DNA of 64,000 bases from the NCBI GenBank assembly GCA_963734125.1, contig CAVTGB010000034.1:34101-98100 (forward strand), in the 5' to 3' direction. This DNA is from DATARH01 sp963734125 (GTDB lineage Bacteria > Pseudomonadota > Alphaproteobacteria > ATCC43930 > CGMCC-115725). Position 1 is the first letter of the stretch; each line of letters begins with the position of its first letter. Below, piece by piece: positions 8,892-19,085 of this stretch. Below the pieces are notes generated by a model that saw nothing but the letters and a program-made list of their open reading frames with translations, searched no databases and had not been told where the DNA came from. The translations under genes and the position numbers were made by a program.

Positions 8892-9144
8892 CCCGCTCTC
8901 CTCTTATCGCTATCCGGTAGTTCTGTCGCGAGAGGTGCCACGCCGTCAATGCGCGCGCCCGAAAAATCCGCCGCGCCATTGAAACCGGTGCCGATTCGCG
9001 CTACGTAACGCCTTGATCGTGTTTCGACGGCGGTTTGCCCTATTCCGGCCTGCTACCAAGCTACCCGAGAGTGCTTCCCAAAATTGGAATATGGTCCGGC
9101 CGGCTACGCAGCCGGTTGTGCGATCTCTTTAAAGGAAGCGAAGA

Positions 9145-9351
9145 ATGTCTACGGGTACGGTAAAGTGGTTTAACGCGCAAAAGGGCTATGGTTTCATCCA
9201 GCCCGACGACGGGTCGAAGGATGTTTTTGTTCATATCTCCGCCGTCGAACGGTCGGGAATGGGCAATCTGCGGGAAGGCCAGAAGCTCAACTACGAGCTT
9301 GAGCGCGGCCAGCAGGGCAAGACCTCCGCGGTAAACCTCCGCGCGGAATAA
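9145..9351 (+). CDS. cspA: Cold-shock domain protein
   Basis: 68 residues forming a single cold-shock OB-fold. RNP1 reads KGYGFI and RNP2 reads VFVHIS, and the opening MSTGTVKWFN is canonical. It binds single-stranded RNA/DNA and melts mRNA structure. AAAGGAAG at 9131-9138 is a good ribosome site before ATG 9145. The 253-base gap upstream is long, as is common for csp genes with structured leaders, but I see no defined cold box. A small basic protein follows 78 bases later on the same strand. Confidence 0.95.
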   Translation: MSTGTVKWFNAQKGYGFIQPDDGSKDVFVHISAVERSGMGNLREGQKLNYELERGQQGKTSAVNLRAE

Positions 9352-9429
9352 TTCCGACCTCGCCGCGCGCCGCCCGCTGCCCCGCACGATTTGGGGTACG
9401 CGGGTGGCGCCGGTTTTGCCGAGGAGAAC

Positions 9430-9630
9430 ATGGCCGAACACAAATTCACCATCGGCCAAGCCGTCCACTTTTCCCCCGATCGGCGGGACGACGGCTCGGC
9501 GCGCGGTCGCTACACGGTCGTGCGGCTGCTTCCCGAGGAGGGCAGCACCCCGCAATATCGCATCAAAAGCAAGACCGACGGGCACGAACGGGTGGTCCGG
9601 GAAACCCAACTGGAGCGGCGCACCGCCTAG
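9430..9630 (+). CDS. Small conserved hypothetical protein
   Basis: 66 residues, MAEHKFTIGQAVHFSPDRRDD at the start, then YTVVRLLPEEGSTPQYRIKSK and a charged tail ending in ERVVRETQLERR. It looks like a small beta-barrel (SH3-like) fold and resembles short alphaproteobacterial hypotheticals with the pattern G..V.F.P.......G.Y.V.R.LP. The start at 9430 has GAGGAG at 9421-9426. It may be cotranscribed with cspA. No function can be given. Confidence 0.75.
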   Translation: MAEHKFTIGQAVHFSPDRRDDGSARGRYTVVRLLPEEGSTPQYRIKSKTDGHERVVRETQLERRTA

Positions 9631-9652
9631 CCGCTCTCTGTTGCTCCTGCGA

Positions 9653-10495
9653 TCAAGAATTGACGGTGCGGATCAGCTCGACCCAGCGGTCGAGGACCGG
9701 CAGGGTCTTGTCGGCCCCTTCCGGCGGCAGGCCGGCGACGACGCGCGCCACCCCAAGGTCGCGCCAGCGCCTCAGTTGGTCGGCATCCGGCGCCGCGCCG
9801 AACATCGTGATCGGGGCGTCGGCGAGGCTGCGCCCAGCCTCGGCCAGCATCTGCTTATAAGCGGGGCAATACTCGTCGAACTTGCCGCCGCGGACGGTCG
9901 GGATCCAACCGTTGCCGTAGCGCACCGCGCGCCGTGCGGCATGCGGGAAGGCGCCGCCGACGATGACCGGCAGCGGCTTTTGCACCGGCTTGGGCCAGGC
10001 CATCATCGGCGGAAAGTCAATAATCTCGCCGTGATATTCCGGCTTCGGATCGGTCCAGATCGCACGCATCGCCTCGACCTGTTCGCGCATCCGCTTGAAG
10101 CGGGTCGCATAGACCGTGCCGTGATCCTCCATCTCGTCCTGGTTCCAGCCGCCACCAATGCCGAACAGAAAGCGCCCGCCTGAGACCTGGTCGAGCGACG
10201 CTGCGAGCTTGGCGGTCTGGATCGTATCGCGTTGGGTGACGAGGCAGACGCCGGTGCCGAGCTTTAGCGTCTTGGTCGCCGCCGCGGCGGCGGTCAGGCT
10301 GACGAACGGATCCATCGCGTCGTAATACATCTTGGGCAGTTCGCCGCCGCCCGGGAACGGCGTTTTGCGCGTCAGCGGAATGTGCGAGTGCTCGGGCGCC
10401 CATAGCGATTCGAACCCGCGCGCCCCGCATGCCCGCGCCAGATCGGCGATCGGCATCGAATAATCGGTGTGGAACATCACGGCGCCGAATTCCAT
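9653..10495 (-). CDS. LLM-class (TIGR03619-like) flavin/F420-dependent oxidoreductase
   Basis: 280 residues, intact. The start MEFGAVMFHTDYSMPIADLA, the ESLWAPEHSHIP segment, the KLGTGVCLVTQRDTIQTAK strand and LFGIGGGWNQDEMEDHG are typical of luciferase-like oxidoreductases, especially the F420-type subfamily. The C-terminal segment VARVVAGLPPEG..K.LPVLDRW is also standard. The cofactor may be FMN rather than F420 in this lineage; no F420 genes are seen here. It is the only one of the three LLM genes in the window without a frame break. Confidence 0.87.
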   Translation of the reverse strand: MEFGAVMFHTDYSMPIADLARACGARGFESLWAPEHSHIPLTRKTPFPGGGELPKMYYDAMDPFVSLTAAAAATKTLKLGTGVCLVTQRDTIQTAKLAASLDQVSGGRFLFGIGGGWNQDEMEDHGTVYATRFKRMREQVEAMRAIWTDPKPEYHGEIIDFPPMMAWPKPVQKPLPVIVGGAFPHAARRAVRYGNGWIPTVRGGKFDEYCPAYKQMLAEAGRSLADAPITMFGAAPDADQLRRWRDLGVARVVAGLPPEGADKTLPVLDRWVELIRTVNS

Positions 10496-10564
10496 CTCTG
10501 CGCTCCTGCTCTATTGATTTCGCCCAGCATACAACCGCGTCGGCGCCATCCTGTCCAGGCGGCG

Positions 10565-11417
10565 TTAGAACTGTGCCCGCACGAAGCCGCCGAGCGCTTC
10601 GACGAGGCGGGCGAGATCGGCCTGCAGACCCTCGAAGGCCGGCAGCTTGTCCAGGGTCTTCTGGTTCATATAGAGCGCGCGGTCGACCTCGATCTGCAGG
10701 CTGTGCCGCCTCTCGGCCGGGCGGCCGTGGCGGCGCACGATTTCGACGCCCTTGTAGCCCTCGTTGATACGCACGTCATAGCCAAGGCCGCGCAGAAAGC
10801 GCGCGACGAAATCGGTGAATTCGGGGGCGCAGGTGGTGCCGTCGCGGTCGCCCAGGACGAAATCGCCGTGCCGGTCGTCGGGGTGGGTGCCGTGCGACGG
10901 CATCGAATGGCAGTTGACATGCCACACCGCGCCGAATTCCTTATGGAGGCGCCCGCAAGTTTCCTCGAGCACGCGATGATAGGGGGTGTGATAGCGCTCG
11001 ATCCTGGCGAGAATGTCGTCGGCGGGGAGCTTCTTGTCGTATATGGGCACGCCCGGTTGGGCATGGCGCCGCACGAGGCCCACCCGGGTCGCCGGCCGCG
11101 GCATCAGAAAGGCCGGCATCGGCCCCGCTACCATGCCTGGGTCGAGATCGTCCGGCGCCCGGTTGACATCGACATAGCTGCGCGGGAATAAGGCCGCGAT
11201 CAGCGTCGCGCCATGGCCGGGCGCCGCCTCGAAGAGCTCGTCGACATAGCTATCCTCGGCGCGCCTGAGCACCGGCAACGGGCAGCAATAGAGGAAATCA
11301 TGCGGGTAGAGCGCGCCGCTATGTGGCGAATCCGAGAACCAGCGGCAAAACCTCGCCCTTCGGGTCGCGGCGCCATAGCACACCCGGAATCTCGAAACCC
11401 GCTCCGACGCCGCGCAT
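10565..11417 (-). CDS. N-formylglutamate amidohydrolase, frame broken by one extra base
   Basis: About 283 residues after repair. The upstream part begins MRGVGAGFEIPGVLWRRDPKG (ATG at 11415-11417). The frame then slips at one extra base near 11332-11333 and resumes as DSPHSGALYPHDF, the family signature. Later motifs are YVDVNRAPDDLD, HTPYHRVLEE, VWHVNCHSMPSHG and SLQIEVDRALYM. The family hydrolyses N-formyl-L-glutamate at the end of histidine degradation, or related N-acyl substrates. No hut genes are adjacent, so the pathway role is open. Reading the gene from a different upstream start would miss the conserved N-terminus. Confidence 0.85.
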
Positions 11418-11598
11418 TCTGTCCACGCCCGCTCTTTAGCGCCACCCGACCGATCGCCGGCACCCGAGTGCATCAGCGCCGGGAGCCTCCCCGCAAGATT
11501 TTTTCATCGCATAGTGACGGCTCGGATGGAAGCGATAATGGGCGCGCCGGTTCAGCACCGGCCGATTCACCCGCAGTCAACCCAAGACCGTTTATCTA

Positions 11599-13035
11599 CT
11601 ACCGCGCCACCGGCACGAGGTGGGCGAGCATCATGAATTTAGCAGGGTCCTGCGGTTCGCCGTTGACCAGCACCTCGTAATGCACGTGCGGGCCGGTGGC
11701 GCGTCCGGTGCTGCCGAGGAACCCGATCTGGGTATGCGCCGCGACGTGCTGCCCGACCGAGACGGTCTGGCGATGGAGATGGGCGTAACGCGTCGAGATG
11801 CCGTTGCCGTGATCGATCTCGACGACCTTGCCGTAATCGTCGCGGTACCCGGAATAAGTCACCACGCCCGGCGCCGTCGCATAGACCGGCGTCATGTAGG
11901 GCGCGAGGAGGTCGATCCCGGTATGAAACGCCGAGTGGCCGTTCATCGGGTCGCCGCGCACGCCGAACGGGCTGCCGATCTGATAGCTGGTCAGCGGCGC
12001 CGAGACCGGCAGCACGTTGACCAGGCGGCTGAGCGCGGCGAGCTTATCCGCGCTCAGTGTGGCGTTGGGATACTTGCCGTGCGGCGCCGGGATGAAGGGG
12101 CCGCCTTCGCCGGTCCGAACCCCGTATTGGGCAAACAGATGTCCGACATCGACCCCGGCTGACGCAAGCACGCGCTCGAATTGCGCCATCCCGCCGCTGA
12201 TTGCGCCGGCGGCAGCCGCGACCGGCTGCATCGGCATCACGCCGGCGGGCGGGGCCGCGGCAACACCAACTGGTGCGGCGACCGACCCGGACACGGCAGG
12301 TGGCGCCGCCGCGGACGGGGCCGAGGCCGGCGACGCCGGTACCGGCTGCGCCTCGCCGGACGGACGCGGTGACTGTCGCGGCGATTGCATCGAGGATTTT
12401 TGCTCGAGTTCGCTCATGCGGGCGCGCAACCGATCGCGCTCGCTGGCGGCCTTATCGCGATCGGCGGTGAGCTGCTGGACCTTTTTCTGCCACTGATCGA
12501 GACCGGCCTGCGCCTGCTGCTGGCGCGTCTGGCCTTCGTTCAAATCCGCAATGGCCTTGCTGAGCCGGGCCATCAGCGTGACGCGTTGGGCTTCGGCGAG
12601 GTGCAATTCGCGCTGCGCCTGTTCGAGCGCGTGCGTCAGCTGCGTGACCCGATCGGTCTTCGAGGATGCGCTCTGCTCGGATACCGCAAGCTGCTTTTGC
12701 GCCTCATCGCTCAACATCGAGATGCGGTTTTGCGCCATCGAGAGCGACTGGTTGGCGGCACCGAGCTCGTCGCGCAGGCGCGACAGCGCGTCCTGCAGAT
12801 CGGCGTTGGCGCTTTCGGCGCGCATCGCCGCAGCCTCTTCGGCCGTGGCAATCTGCCCATAACGGGCATAGCCGATGCCAAAATAGACCGCCGCAGCCAG
12901 TCCGATCGCCGCCGTGGCGCTAAGCGCTGCCGCTTTCGGATGCCCGGTGATGAATTCGACCCCGCTTCCCGCGCGGCCCCTCAACCATTGCTTTTCGGGG
13001 AAGCTCAAACTCCCCCAGCGCAAAAGATCGGTCAC
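11599..13035 (-). CDS. M23 (LytM) peptidoglycan peptidase with membrane anchor and coiled coil
   Basis: About 478 residues from a GTG start at 13,033-13,035 preceded by a G-rich ribosome site; a longer frame exists upstream but looks non-native. Order: short cytoplasmic N-terminus, one membrane helix (about 31-57, AALSATAAIGLAAAVYFGIGY), long coiled coil (about 60-220), an Ala/Pro linker, and a C-terminal M23 domain. Zinc ligands are visible in FHTGIDLLAP (H and D) and HVHYEVLVNG (HxH). All are intact, so it should be an active endopeptidase. The architecture resembles septal or elongation-linked LytM factors facing the periplasm. Confidence 0.87.
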   Translation of the reverse strand: MTDLLRWGSLSFPEKQWLRGRAGSGVEFITGHPKAAALSATAAIGLAAAVYFGIGYARYGQIATAEEAAAMRAESANADLQDALSRLRDELGAANQSLSMAQNRISMLSDEAQKQLAVSEQSASSKTDRVTQLTHALEQAQRELHLAEAQRVTLMARLSKAIADLNEGQTRQQQAQAGLDQWQKKVQQLTADRDKAASERDRLRARMSELEQKSSMQSPRQSPRPSGEAQPVPASPASAPSAAAPPAVSGSVAAPVGVAAAPPAGVMPMQPVAAAAGAISGGMAQFERVLASAGVDVGHLFAQYGVRTGEGGPFIPAPHGKYPNATLSADKLAALSRLVNVLPVSAPLTSYQIGSPFGVRGDPMNGHSAFHTGIDLLAPYMTPVYATAPGVVTYSGYRDDYGKVVEIDHGNGISTRYAHLHRQTVSVGQHVAAHTQIGFLGSTGRATGPHVHYEVLVNGEPQDPAKFMMLAHLVPVAR

Positions 13036-13523
13036 CCCTATCCCCCCGCGCTTTATTGAGCCGTTGCTGTCGAGCCGAGTGCCCGACCAGGCTGCAAAGC
13101 AAAAATACGCGTGGCGCCGCCGCCGTATGCTTTTGAAAACCCCGGTCTGCGAAATCTCCAGACCGCTGCTTCCCCACCCCGCATAACCGGCGTGCGGCAT
13201 CCCCCAAAACCACGGCAGCCTAGCGCCTCATTATCGGTCGTGCAACAGCAAATGACGGATTGCGCGATCGTCCGCTCTGTATATCCGACGATCCTCGCCC
13301 GCAGCGGCCATAAGATTCAGTCAAACCGATAATGCTGCAGCCAACATAAATGCCGTGCCGTTGTGCATCGATTGCCGCATTGCGCGCCACCGTACAAGTA
13401 TATTGAGGCTGTACTGGCAGGGCTGCAACACCACCTGCGCCAGATTAGCGAATTCCAGCCGGGCCTGAAAGCGGCAGCGGCAATTGCGCAACATCGTCCG
13501 TTGTATATCGGCAACACCCGGTC
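13036..13523. other. 488-base intergenic stretch
   Basis: Lies between the start of the M23 gene and the end of the ABC exporter gene, both on the minus strand, so it should hold the M23 promoter. It is AT-richer around 13,230-13,420. I see no convincing gene, strong terminator or tRNA in it. Confidence 0.5.
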
Positions 13524-15320
13524 TCATGCCGAGACCGCGAGCCCGGGCATCGCCGCGTGGTCCGGAGCGAATTGGGTACGGTAGTAATCGGCGAAGATGC
13601 CGTCGCGCCGCAGCAGCTCGGCGAAATTGCCCTGTTCGGCGATGGTGCCGTCCTTGAGCACGATGATGCGGTCGCATCCCCGCACCGTCGACAGCCGGTG
13701 CGCGATGATGAATGTCGTGCGCCCCCTCATCAGCGTCTCGATCGCCGCCATCACCAAGGCCTCGGTGGCGACGTCGAGCGCCGAGGTCGGCTCGTCGAGG
13801 ATGAGGATCGGCGCGTCGCGCAACAGTGCGCGGGCGATCGTGATGCGCTGCTTCTCGCCTTCCGAGAGCAGCACCCCCCCTTCGCCCAGCAAGGTCTGGT
13901 AACCCTCCGGCAACCCGGCGATCGTCTCGTGGATGCGGGCGAGCCGCGCTGCCTCTTCGATAGCGGCGTGACCCGCGCCGGGTCGGCCATAGGCGATATT
14001 GTCGGCGACCGAAAGCGGAAAGATCAGCGGCGGCTGCAGCACCATCGCGATCTGGCTGCGCAGCGAGGTGAGCGAAAATTCGCGGATGTCGGTCCCGTCG
14101 ATCGTGACCAGGCCGCGGTCGGGATCGAAGAACCGCGGCAACAGACCGAGGAGGGTCGATTTTCCCGCCCCGGTCGGTCCGACGACGGCGATTTTCGAAC
14201 CGGCGGCGGCGGCGAATTCAATGTCGTTCAAGACCGGCGTTTCGGGCCGGTAGCGAAAGCTGACCCCCCGCCAGGCGATCGCGCCTCGCGCGCCTTCCGG
14301 GGGAAACTGGCGCGTGCCGCTTTTAAGGTCGGCCTCGGTTTCGAGAACCTCGAAGACCCGCGCCGCGCCGACGCGCGCCCCGGCAATCAGGCTCCAGCTC
14401 TGGGTGATCTGGTTGATCGGCGCGTAAAGCTGCGCCAGATAGGCGATGAACACGATCAACTGGCCGAGCGACAAGGTTCCCGCCATGACCGCCCGAGCGC
14501 CGGCGTAGACGACCAGCGCGGTGCCGAGCGCGATCACCAGATTGACCCCGCCCGAATAAAGCGTTTGCCAATTATAGAGGCGCAGAGCGGCGCGCAGGCT
14601 GTCGCGACTGGCGCCCATGAAGCGGCGGTGTTCCTCCTCCTCCTTGGTGAAGGCCTGGACGACCTTGATCGCCGCCATTCCCCATTGCACGAGCGAATAG
14701 ACCCGGCTGTCGAGGTCGCGCACCTCGGTGGCGACGTCGACGATCTTCTTGTTGAAGATTGCGATCAGCCCGAAGAGGACGGGCACGATCGTCAGCGCCA
14801 GCACAGTTAAGAGCGGGTCCATCGGGAACAGGATGATCAGCATCCCGCCGAGCAGGATCGCCGCCGAGAGGATCGGCAGCAGCCCGTTCATCAGCATCGT
14901 TTGGACGGCAAAACTGTCCGCGGTGACCCGGTACATCAGATCGCCGACCCGCTGGCGGCCGTGATAGGCGAGCGACAATCGCTGCAGATGCGCATAAAGA
15001 TCGCCGCGCAAATCGTTGACCATGCTCTGGCCGATCCGGATCGTCGTGTAGTTGTGCAGCAGGGTCAGCGCCCCGGCGCTGAAATGAACGACGACGATCG
15101 CGCCGCAGGCGAGGAGCAACAGGACGCCCGGCGGCAGCGACAGCAATTCCCGCAGCGGCCCACCGTTCGGCGGCGTCTTCCCGCCCAGCACATAGTCGAT
15201 GACGATCTGTAAGGGCCAGGGCTTCAAGAGCTCGACCCCGGCGACCAGGAACACCTGCGCCAACGCCCAGGCGACCCGCCAGCGATGCGCTTTCAGATAG
15301 GGCAGGAACTTGGCGATCAT
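13524..15320 (-). CDS. ABC exporter, fused membrane and ATPase domains
   Basis: About 598 residues. Six-helix transmembrane domain (about 1-310) followed by an ATPase with Walker A VVGPTGAGKSTLLG, Q-loop VLQPPLIFP, signature LSEGEKQR, Walker B ILILDEPTSALD and the switch histidine in IIAHRLST. It is a homodimeric type IV exporter of the MsbA/NdvA kind. Start MIAKFLPYLK at 15,318-15,320 is chosen over an upstream ATG whose extra residues lack conservation. It lies 25 bases after the glycosyltransferase fusion gene, so the likely cargo is that enzyme's polysaccharide or glycolipid product. Confidence 0.88.
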   Translation of the reverse strand: MIAKFLPYLKAHRWRVAWALAQVFLVAGVELLKPWPLQIVIDYVLGGKTPPNGGPLRELLSLPPGVLLLLACGAIVVVHFSAGALTLLHNYTTIRIGQSMVNDLRGDLYAHLQRLSLAYHGRQRVGDLMYRVTADSFAVQTMLMNGLLPILSAAILLGGMLIILFPMDPLLTVLALTIVPVLFGLIAIFNKKIVDVATEVRDLDSRVYSLVQWGMAAIKVVQAFTKEEEEHRRFMGASRDSLRAALRLYNWQTLYSGGVNLVIALGTALVVYAGARAVMAGTLSLGQLIVFIAYLAQLYAPINQITQSWSLIAGARVGAARVFEVLETEADLKSGTRQFPPEGARGAIAWRGVSFRYRPETPVLNDIEFAAAAGSKIAVVGPTGAGKSTLLGLLPRFFDPDRGLVTIDGTDIREFSLTSLRSQIAMVLQPPLIFPLSVADNIAYGRPGAGHAAIEEAARLARIHETIAGLPEGYQTLLGEGGVLLSEGEKQRITIARALLRDAPILILDEPTSALDVATEALVMAAIETLMRGRTTFIIAHRLSTVRGCDRIIVLKDGTIAEQGNFAELLRRDGIFADYYRTQFAPDHAAMPGLAVSA

Positions 15321-15345
15321 CGGGGCATGCCCCGGCCGCGCCGCT

Positions 15346-18036
15346 TCACACCGTACGCGCCTCGCCGATCGGCAGCGCCGCGGCGCCAACCGGGTCGGCC
15401 GGGATCAATCCGGCCTGGGATGCCACCGCCTCGATGATCCGCTGCATGATTCGGCCGAATGTCACCAGACGCCAACCGATGACCCCGAAATTAGCGATCC
15501 CGATCGCGGAAAAGACCACTGCAGCGACCGGTGCGCCGAGGATCAGGCTGCCCGCGGCGAGCGCTGCATAAGAGCGCAGCAGCACCCGGGCGAGGCTGGA
15601 CGAGCGCATGGCGCAGCGCACCCTGAGCAGGCGCTTGGCGCCGCCATGGTTCTCGCTGCACACCGTAACGAGGGCGCGGCTCCACAGGCCGCGGGCGATC
15701 TTGAGGTCCCATTTGCTCCAGCCGGTATCCGCCACGACGAAATATTTCTGCGGCAACAGCGAGCCCATCAGTCCGTCGAGCAGGATCTCCTTCTCGGCTG
15801 AAGATTCGTTCCAGTATGACAGAACGAAGGCGCGCGCCGACCAGTCGATGCGGGCTCGCTGTTCGACCGGAGCAAGGCGGATGTGGTCGTGCCCCTGCAT
15901 CGTCTTGACGCGCCATTTGAGGCGTTCCCAGCCGCGCACCAGCGGCCCGAGATAAATCAGGAGGGCGACCAGCGCGCGCGCCTTGGGCCCGGAAAAGCGC
16001 GGGTCGATCGAGGCTTTCAGCGCCCCATTGATGCACATCGCCCAGGTTGCCAACAGCGGCACCGCGAGCAGCCACAGCCAGCCGCCGGCGGAAATGCCGA
16101 TGAACGCGAGAACGAGCGCCGCCGTGCTCCACTCGAACGTCAGCGGCAGCAATGCGGTCAGTGACGAGGGCGGCTCGTACATCGTCTGAAAGAGGCCGCG
16201 CCCGAACACGCCCGAATAGATCACCGGGCTACGGGACAGCAAGAGCGCGGCCGAGAGGTCACCGTAGATCCGCCCCAGCCACTTGGCCTGACCAAACAGA
16301 TTGAAGCGATAGGGATGCTTGGCATAGACGAGCGCCTCGGCCTTGCCGTAGCCCTTTTGCTGGTTGAGATAGGCGCGCACCGTGTTGCGGCGGAAATGCC
16401 AGACCACTGCGGCCGGGCTGAAGCCGATCGCGTGCCCGGCATCCTGGAAACGCCAGCAGATGTCGACATCGTCGCCGGCCGCGCGGTAGATCGGGTCGAA
16501 GCCGCCGAGCGCCAGTAAAACCTCGCGGCGGAACGCCATGTTGCAGCCGGCGATATGCTCGGCGACCTCGTCGCTGATCAAGACATGCGTCGGGCCGCCG
16601 GGCGACACCGCAACCGCGGCCGGAACGAGGCTATCTTCGGGGGGCGGAAAATTGGGTCCGCCGCAGGCGGCCAGATTGCCCGCCTCCATCCGGGCGGCAA
16701 GGTAGGTCAGCCAGTCGGGATCGGCGACGCAGTCGCTGTCGGTATAGGCGACGATCTCGCCGGCGGCCGCGTCGGCCCCGACATTGCGCGCGATGCTCAA
16801 GCCCTTGTTCGGCTGGCTGACGATGCGACAGAACGGAAAGCTCTCGGCGATTTCCAGCGTGCGGTCGGTCGACCCGTCATTGACGACGATGACCTCGTAA
16901 TCGGGATAGTCGAGGGCTTCGAGCGAGGCGAGGCATGCCGCCATCGTGCGCTCGGCATTGTAGGCGCACACGACCACCGAGATCCGCGGGTAACGCGCGA
17001 GAGGCGGCGGCAGTGGCGCCGTGTAGCACCGCGCCACTTCGGCCAGGGCAGGTTTCGCCGTGCGGTCACGATCGACCAGGCCGAACGCCCAATCCTCGAC
17101 GAGATGGCCGCCGGTGAACCACTCGTCGGTCCAGGCGAAGACGAAAGTGCCGGCGACCCCCGCCGAAAAGGCGGCGGGGACCTGCCAGGCGAGAATAGCG
17201 GACTGCTCCGCCTCGCCGGCGCGCAGCGAATTGATGCCGAACTCGGTCAAGACCAGGGGCTTGTCGAGCGCCAGATTGTGCAGCCGGGCGATGTAGCTGC
17301 GAAACGCGGCTTCGTCGTGGAGATAGACGTTGAAACACAGAAAATCGGTAAACTCGGTCGTCAGATACTCGGTCGACGGGAAATTGGCGTAGCTGACCAG
17401 CGCCCCCGGGTGCTCCTGGCGGACCAGATGCACCAGGCCTTTGAGGAAATCCCGCACCGCATCGGCGCCTTGCCAACGGATCATGTCGGGCGGGATTTCA
17501 TTGCCTACCAGATAGGCAAAGACCGCCCGGTGACGACCGCAGGCGCGCACTCCGGCGACCACCGCCCTGCGGATCTCGGTCTTGATTTGGGCGTTGTCGA
17601 GAAAGGCGACATGCTGTGACCACGGCAGGCCGACGAGAACCTTGAGCCCCGCCTGGTCGGCGCTGTCGAGGAGCCAGACCGGCGGCACGGTGAAGACCCG
17701 CACGGTATTGATGCCGGCGCCGCGCATCAGCGCGAAATCGCGCTCGACCATCGCAGGCTCCGGAAACGGCGCCTGATGGCTGCCGGGGGGAAACGGGCCG
17801 TAGGTGACGCCCCGGAGGAAGTGCTTCACATCACCGGCAAAAAAGAATTTGCCGCTGACCCGAAGCCGATCGCCAACCGGCGGCGCGTATGGCAACAGCC
17901 CCTCCGGCGCTGGCGTCTCTGCGGCAACGCCGTCGCGGTCCACAATACTCATCTCGGCGGCAGTTCCCGGATTTGGCGGCCCGGCGACCTGTGGAAGGTC
18001 GGCGTTTTCTCGCGCAGTCGGTGAAATTATGTCCAT
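15346..18036 (-). CDS. Glycoside hydrolase (TIM barrel)-GT2 glycosyltransferase fusion
   Basis: About 896 residues. Residues 60-340 form a TIM-barrel glycoside hydrolase with the two clan-A glutamates visible at VGNE (about 180) and LTEFG (about 265), as in GH2/GH5-like enzymes. Residues 350-600 form a GT2 family transferase: VVVCAYNAERT, VVNDGSTDRT, the metal-binding YTDSDC (about 433-435) and GCNMAFRRE, then GDDVDICWR. Hydrophobic helices near 640-690 and 840-880 anchor it in the membrane. Start ATG at 18,034-18,036. galE lies 47 bases upstream and an ABC exporter 25 bases downstream. A processive or looping glucan-type synthase with built-in trimming or transglycosylation is a reasonable inference, but the product is unknown. 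Confidence 0.82.
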   Translation of the reverse strand: MDIISPTARENADLPQVAGPPNPGTAAEMSIVDRDGVAAETPAPEGLLPYAPPVGDRLRVSGKFFFAGDVKHFLRGVTYGPFPPGSHQAPFPEPAMVERDFALMRGAGINTVRVFTVPPVWLLDSADQAGLKVLVGLPWSQHVAFLDNAQIKTEIRRAVVAGVRACGRHRAVFAYLVGNEIPPDMIRWQGADAVRDFLKGLVHLVRQEHPGALVSYANFPSTEYLTTEFTDFLCFNVYLHDEAAFRSYIARLHNLALDKPLVLTEFGINSLRAGEAEQSAILAWQVPAAFSAGVAGTFVFAWTDEWFTGGHLVEDWAFGLVDRDRTAKPALAEVARCYTAPLPPPLARYPRISVVVCAYNAERTMAACLASLEALDYPDYEVIVVNDGSTDRTLEIAESFPFCRIVSQPNKGLSIARNVGADAAAGEIVAYTDSDCVADPDWLTYLAARMEAGNLAACGGPNFPPPEDSLVPAAVAVSPGGPTHVLISDEVAEHIAGCNMAFRREVLLALGGFDPIYRAAGDDVDICWRFQDAGHAIGFSPAAVVWHFRRNTVRAYLNQQKGYGKAEALVYAKHPYRFNLFGQAKWLGRIYGDLSAALLLSRSPVIYSGVFGRGLFQTMYEPPSSLTALLPLTFEWSTAALVLAFIGISAGGWLWLLAVPLLATWAMCINGALKASIDPRFSGPKARALVALLIYLGPLVRGWERLKWRVKTMQGHDHIRLAPVEQRARIDWSARAFVLSYWNESSAEKEILLDGLMGSLLPQKYFVVADTGWSKWDLKIARGLWSRALVTVCSENHGGAKRLLRVRCAMRSSSLARVLLRSYAALAAGSLILGAPVAAVVFSAIGIANFGVIGWRLVTFGRIMQRIIEAVASQAGLIPADPVGAAALPIGEARTV

Positions 18037-18083
18037 TTCACATCCATACCAAGCAATCGGCGGACCACGGAACCGGCCTCGCG

Positions 18084-19085
18084 CTAATCCGGCACGCTCG
18101 CAGCCACCTCTCGGCGGCGGGTCTCCCAGGCGAGTGCGGTCGCGATGATCGTGTCGAGATCGGAGTGGCGCGGCTGCCACCCGAGGATCGAGCGGGCGAG
18201 CGCCGCATCGGCGACCAGCTCCGGCGGATCGCCCGGCCGCCGCGCCGCCTCGCGCCGCGGCACCGCCCGCCCGCCGATCCGCTCAACCGCGGCAATCACC
18301 TCGCGCACCGAATGGCCCTTTCCGGTCCCGAGGTTGAGCGCGGCGCTGGCACCGCCGGCGGCAAGATGGCCGAGCGCGCTCACATGGGCCTCGGCCAGAT
18401 CGCTGACGTGGACGTAGTCGCGAATCGCAGTGCCGTCCCGGGTCGGATAATCGGTGCCGTAGATCTCGAGCGGTTCGCCGCGGCCGAGCGCAGCGCGCAG
18501 GACCAGCGGGATCAGATGGGTTTCCGGTTCGTGATCCTCGCCGATCTCACCATCGGGATCGGCCCCGGCGGCATTGAAGTAACGCAGCGCGGCATAGCGC
18601 ATGCCGTAGGCGCCGGCGTACCAGTGGAGCGCCCGCTCGATCGCGAGCTTGGTGTCACCGTAGGGGTTGAGGGGCGCTTTGGCAGCGGTCTCGCGGATTG
18701 GCACCGCTTCGGGGATGCCATAGACCGTGCAGGTTGAGGAAAAGACAATCGTCTCAACTTTCATATCGCGCATTGCCCCGAGAAGCGCCAGACTGCCACC
18801 GAGGTTATTGCCATAATAGAGTTCGGGGTCGCCCACCGATTCCCCGACATAGGCAAAGGCCGCGAAATGCATCACGGCTGCGACGTGGTGCGCGCGCATT
18901 GCCGCGGCGAGCCGGTCGCGGTCGTGGAGATCGCCGGTGACGAGCGGGCCCCACCGCACCGCCGCCGGGTGGCCGCGCGACAGATTGTCGTAGACCACCG
19001 GGCGGTATCCGGCACCGGCGAGCGCCTTGCAGGCATGAGAGCCGACATAGCCGGCCCCGCCGGTGACGAGGATCGATTGCGACAT
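18084..19085 (-). CDS. galE: UDP-glucose 4-epimerase
   Basis: 333 residues, extended short-chain dehydrogenase. The NAD-binding VTGGAGYVGSH is at the N-terminus, followed by FSSTCTVYG and the catalytic NPYGDTK (Tyr-x-x-x-Lys). The substrate-binding YFNAAGADPDG and RDYVHVSDLAEAH segments are standard GalE. It interconverts UDP-glucose and UDP-galactose. As the first gene of the minus-strand set galE, GH-GT2, ABC exporter, it probably feeds the fusion enzyme. Divergent ugd on the other side uses the same UDP-glucose pool. Confidence 0.92.
   Translation of the reverse strand: MSQSILVTGGAGYVGSHACKALAGAGYRPVVYDNLSRGHPAAVRWGPLVTGDLHDRDRLAAAMRAHHVAAVMHFAAFAYVGESVGDPELYYGNNLGGSLALLGAMRDMKVETIVFSSTCTVYGIPEAVPIRETAAKAPLNPYGDTKLAIERALHWYAGAYGMRYAALRYFNAAGADPDGEIGEDHEPETHLIPLVLRAALGRGEPLEIYGTDYPTRDGTAIRDYVHVSDLAEAHVSALGHLAAGGASAALNLGTGKGHSVREVIAAVERIGGRAVPRREAARRPGDPPELVADAALARSILGWQPRHSDLDTIIATALAWETRRREVAASVPD

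Noticed and set aside
9380..9405. Possible terminator between cspA and the next small gene
   Set aside because: Only a 4-bp CCCC/GGGG stem with no T-run; too weak to annotate.
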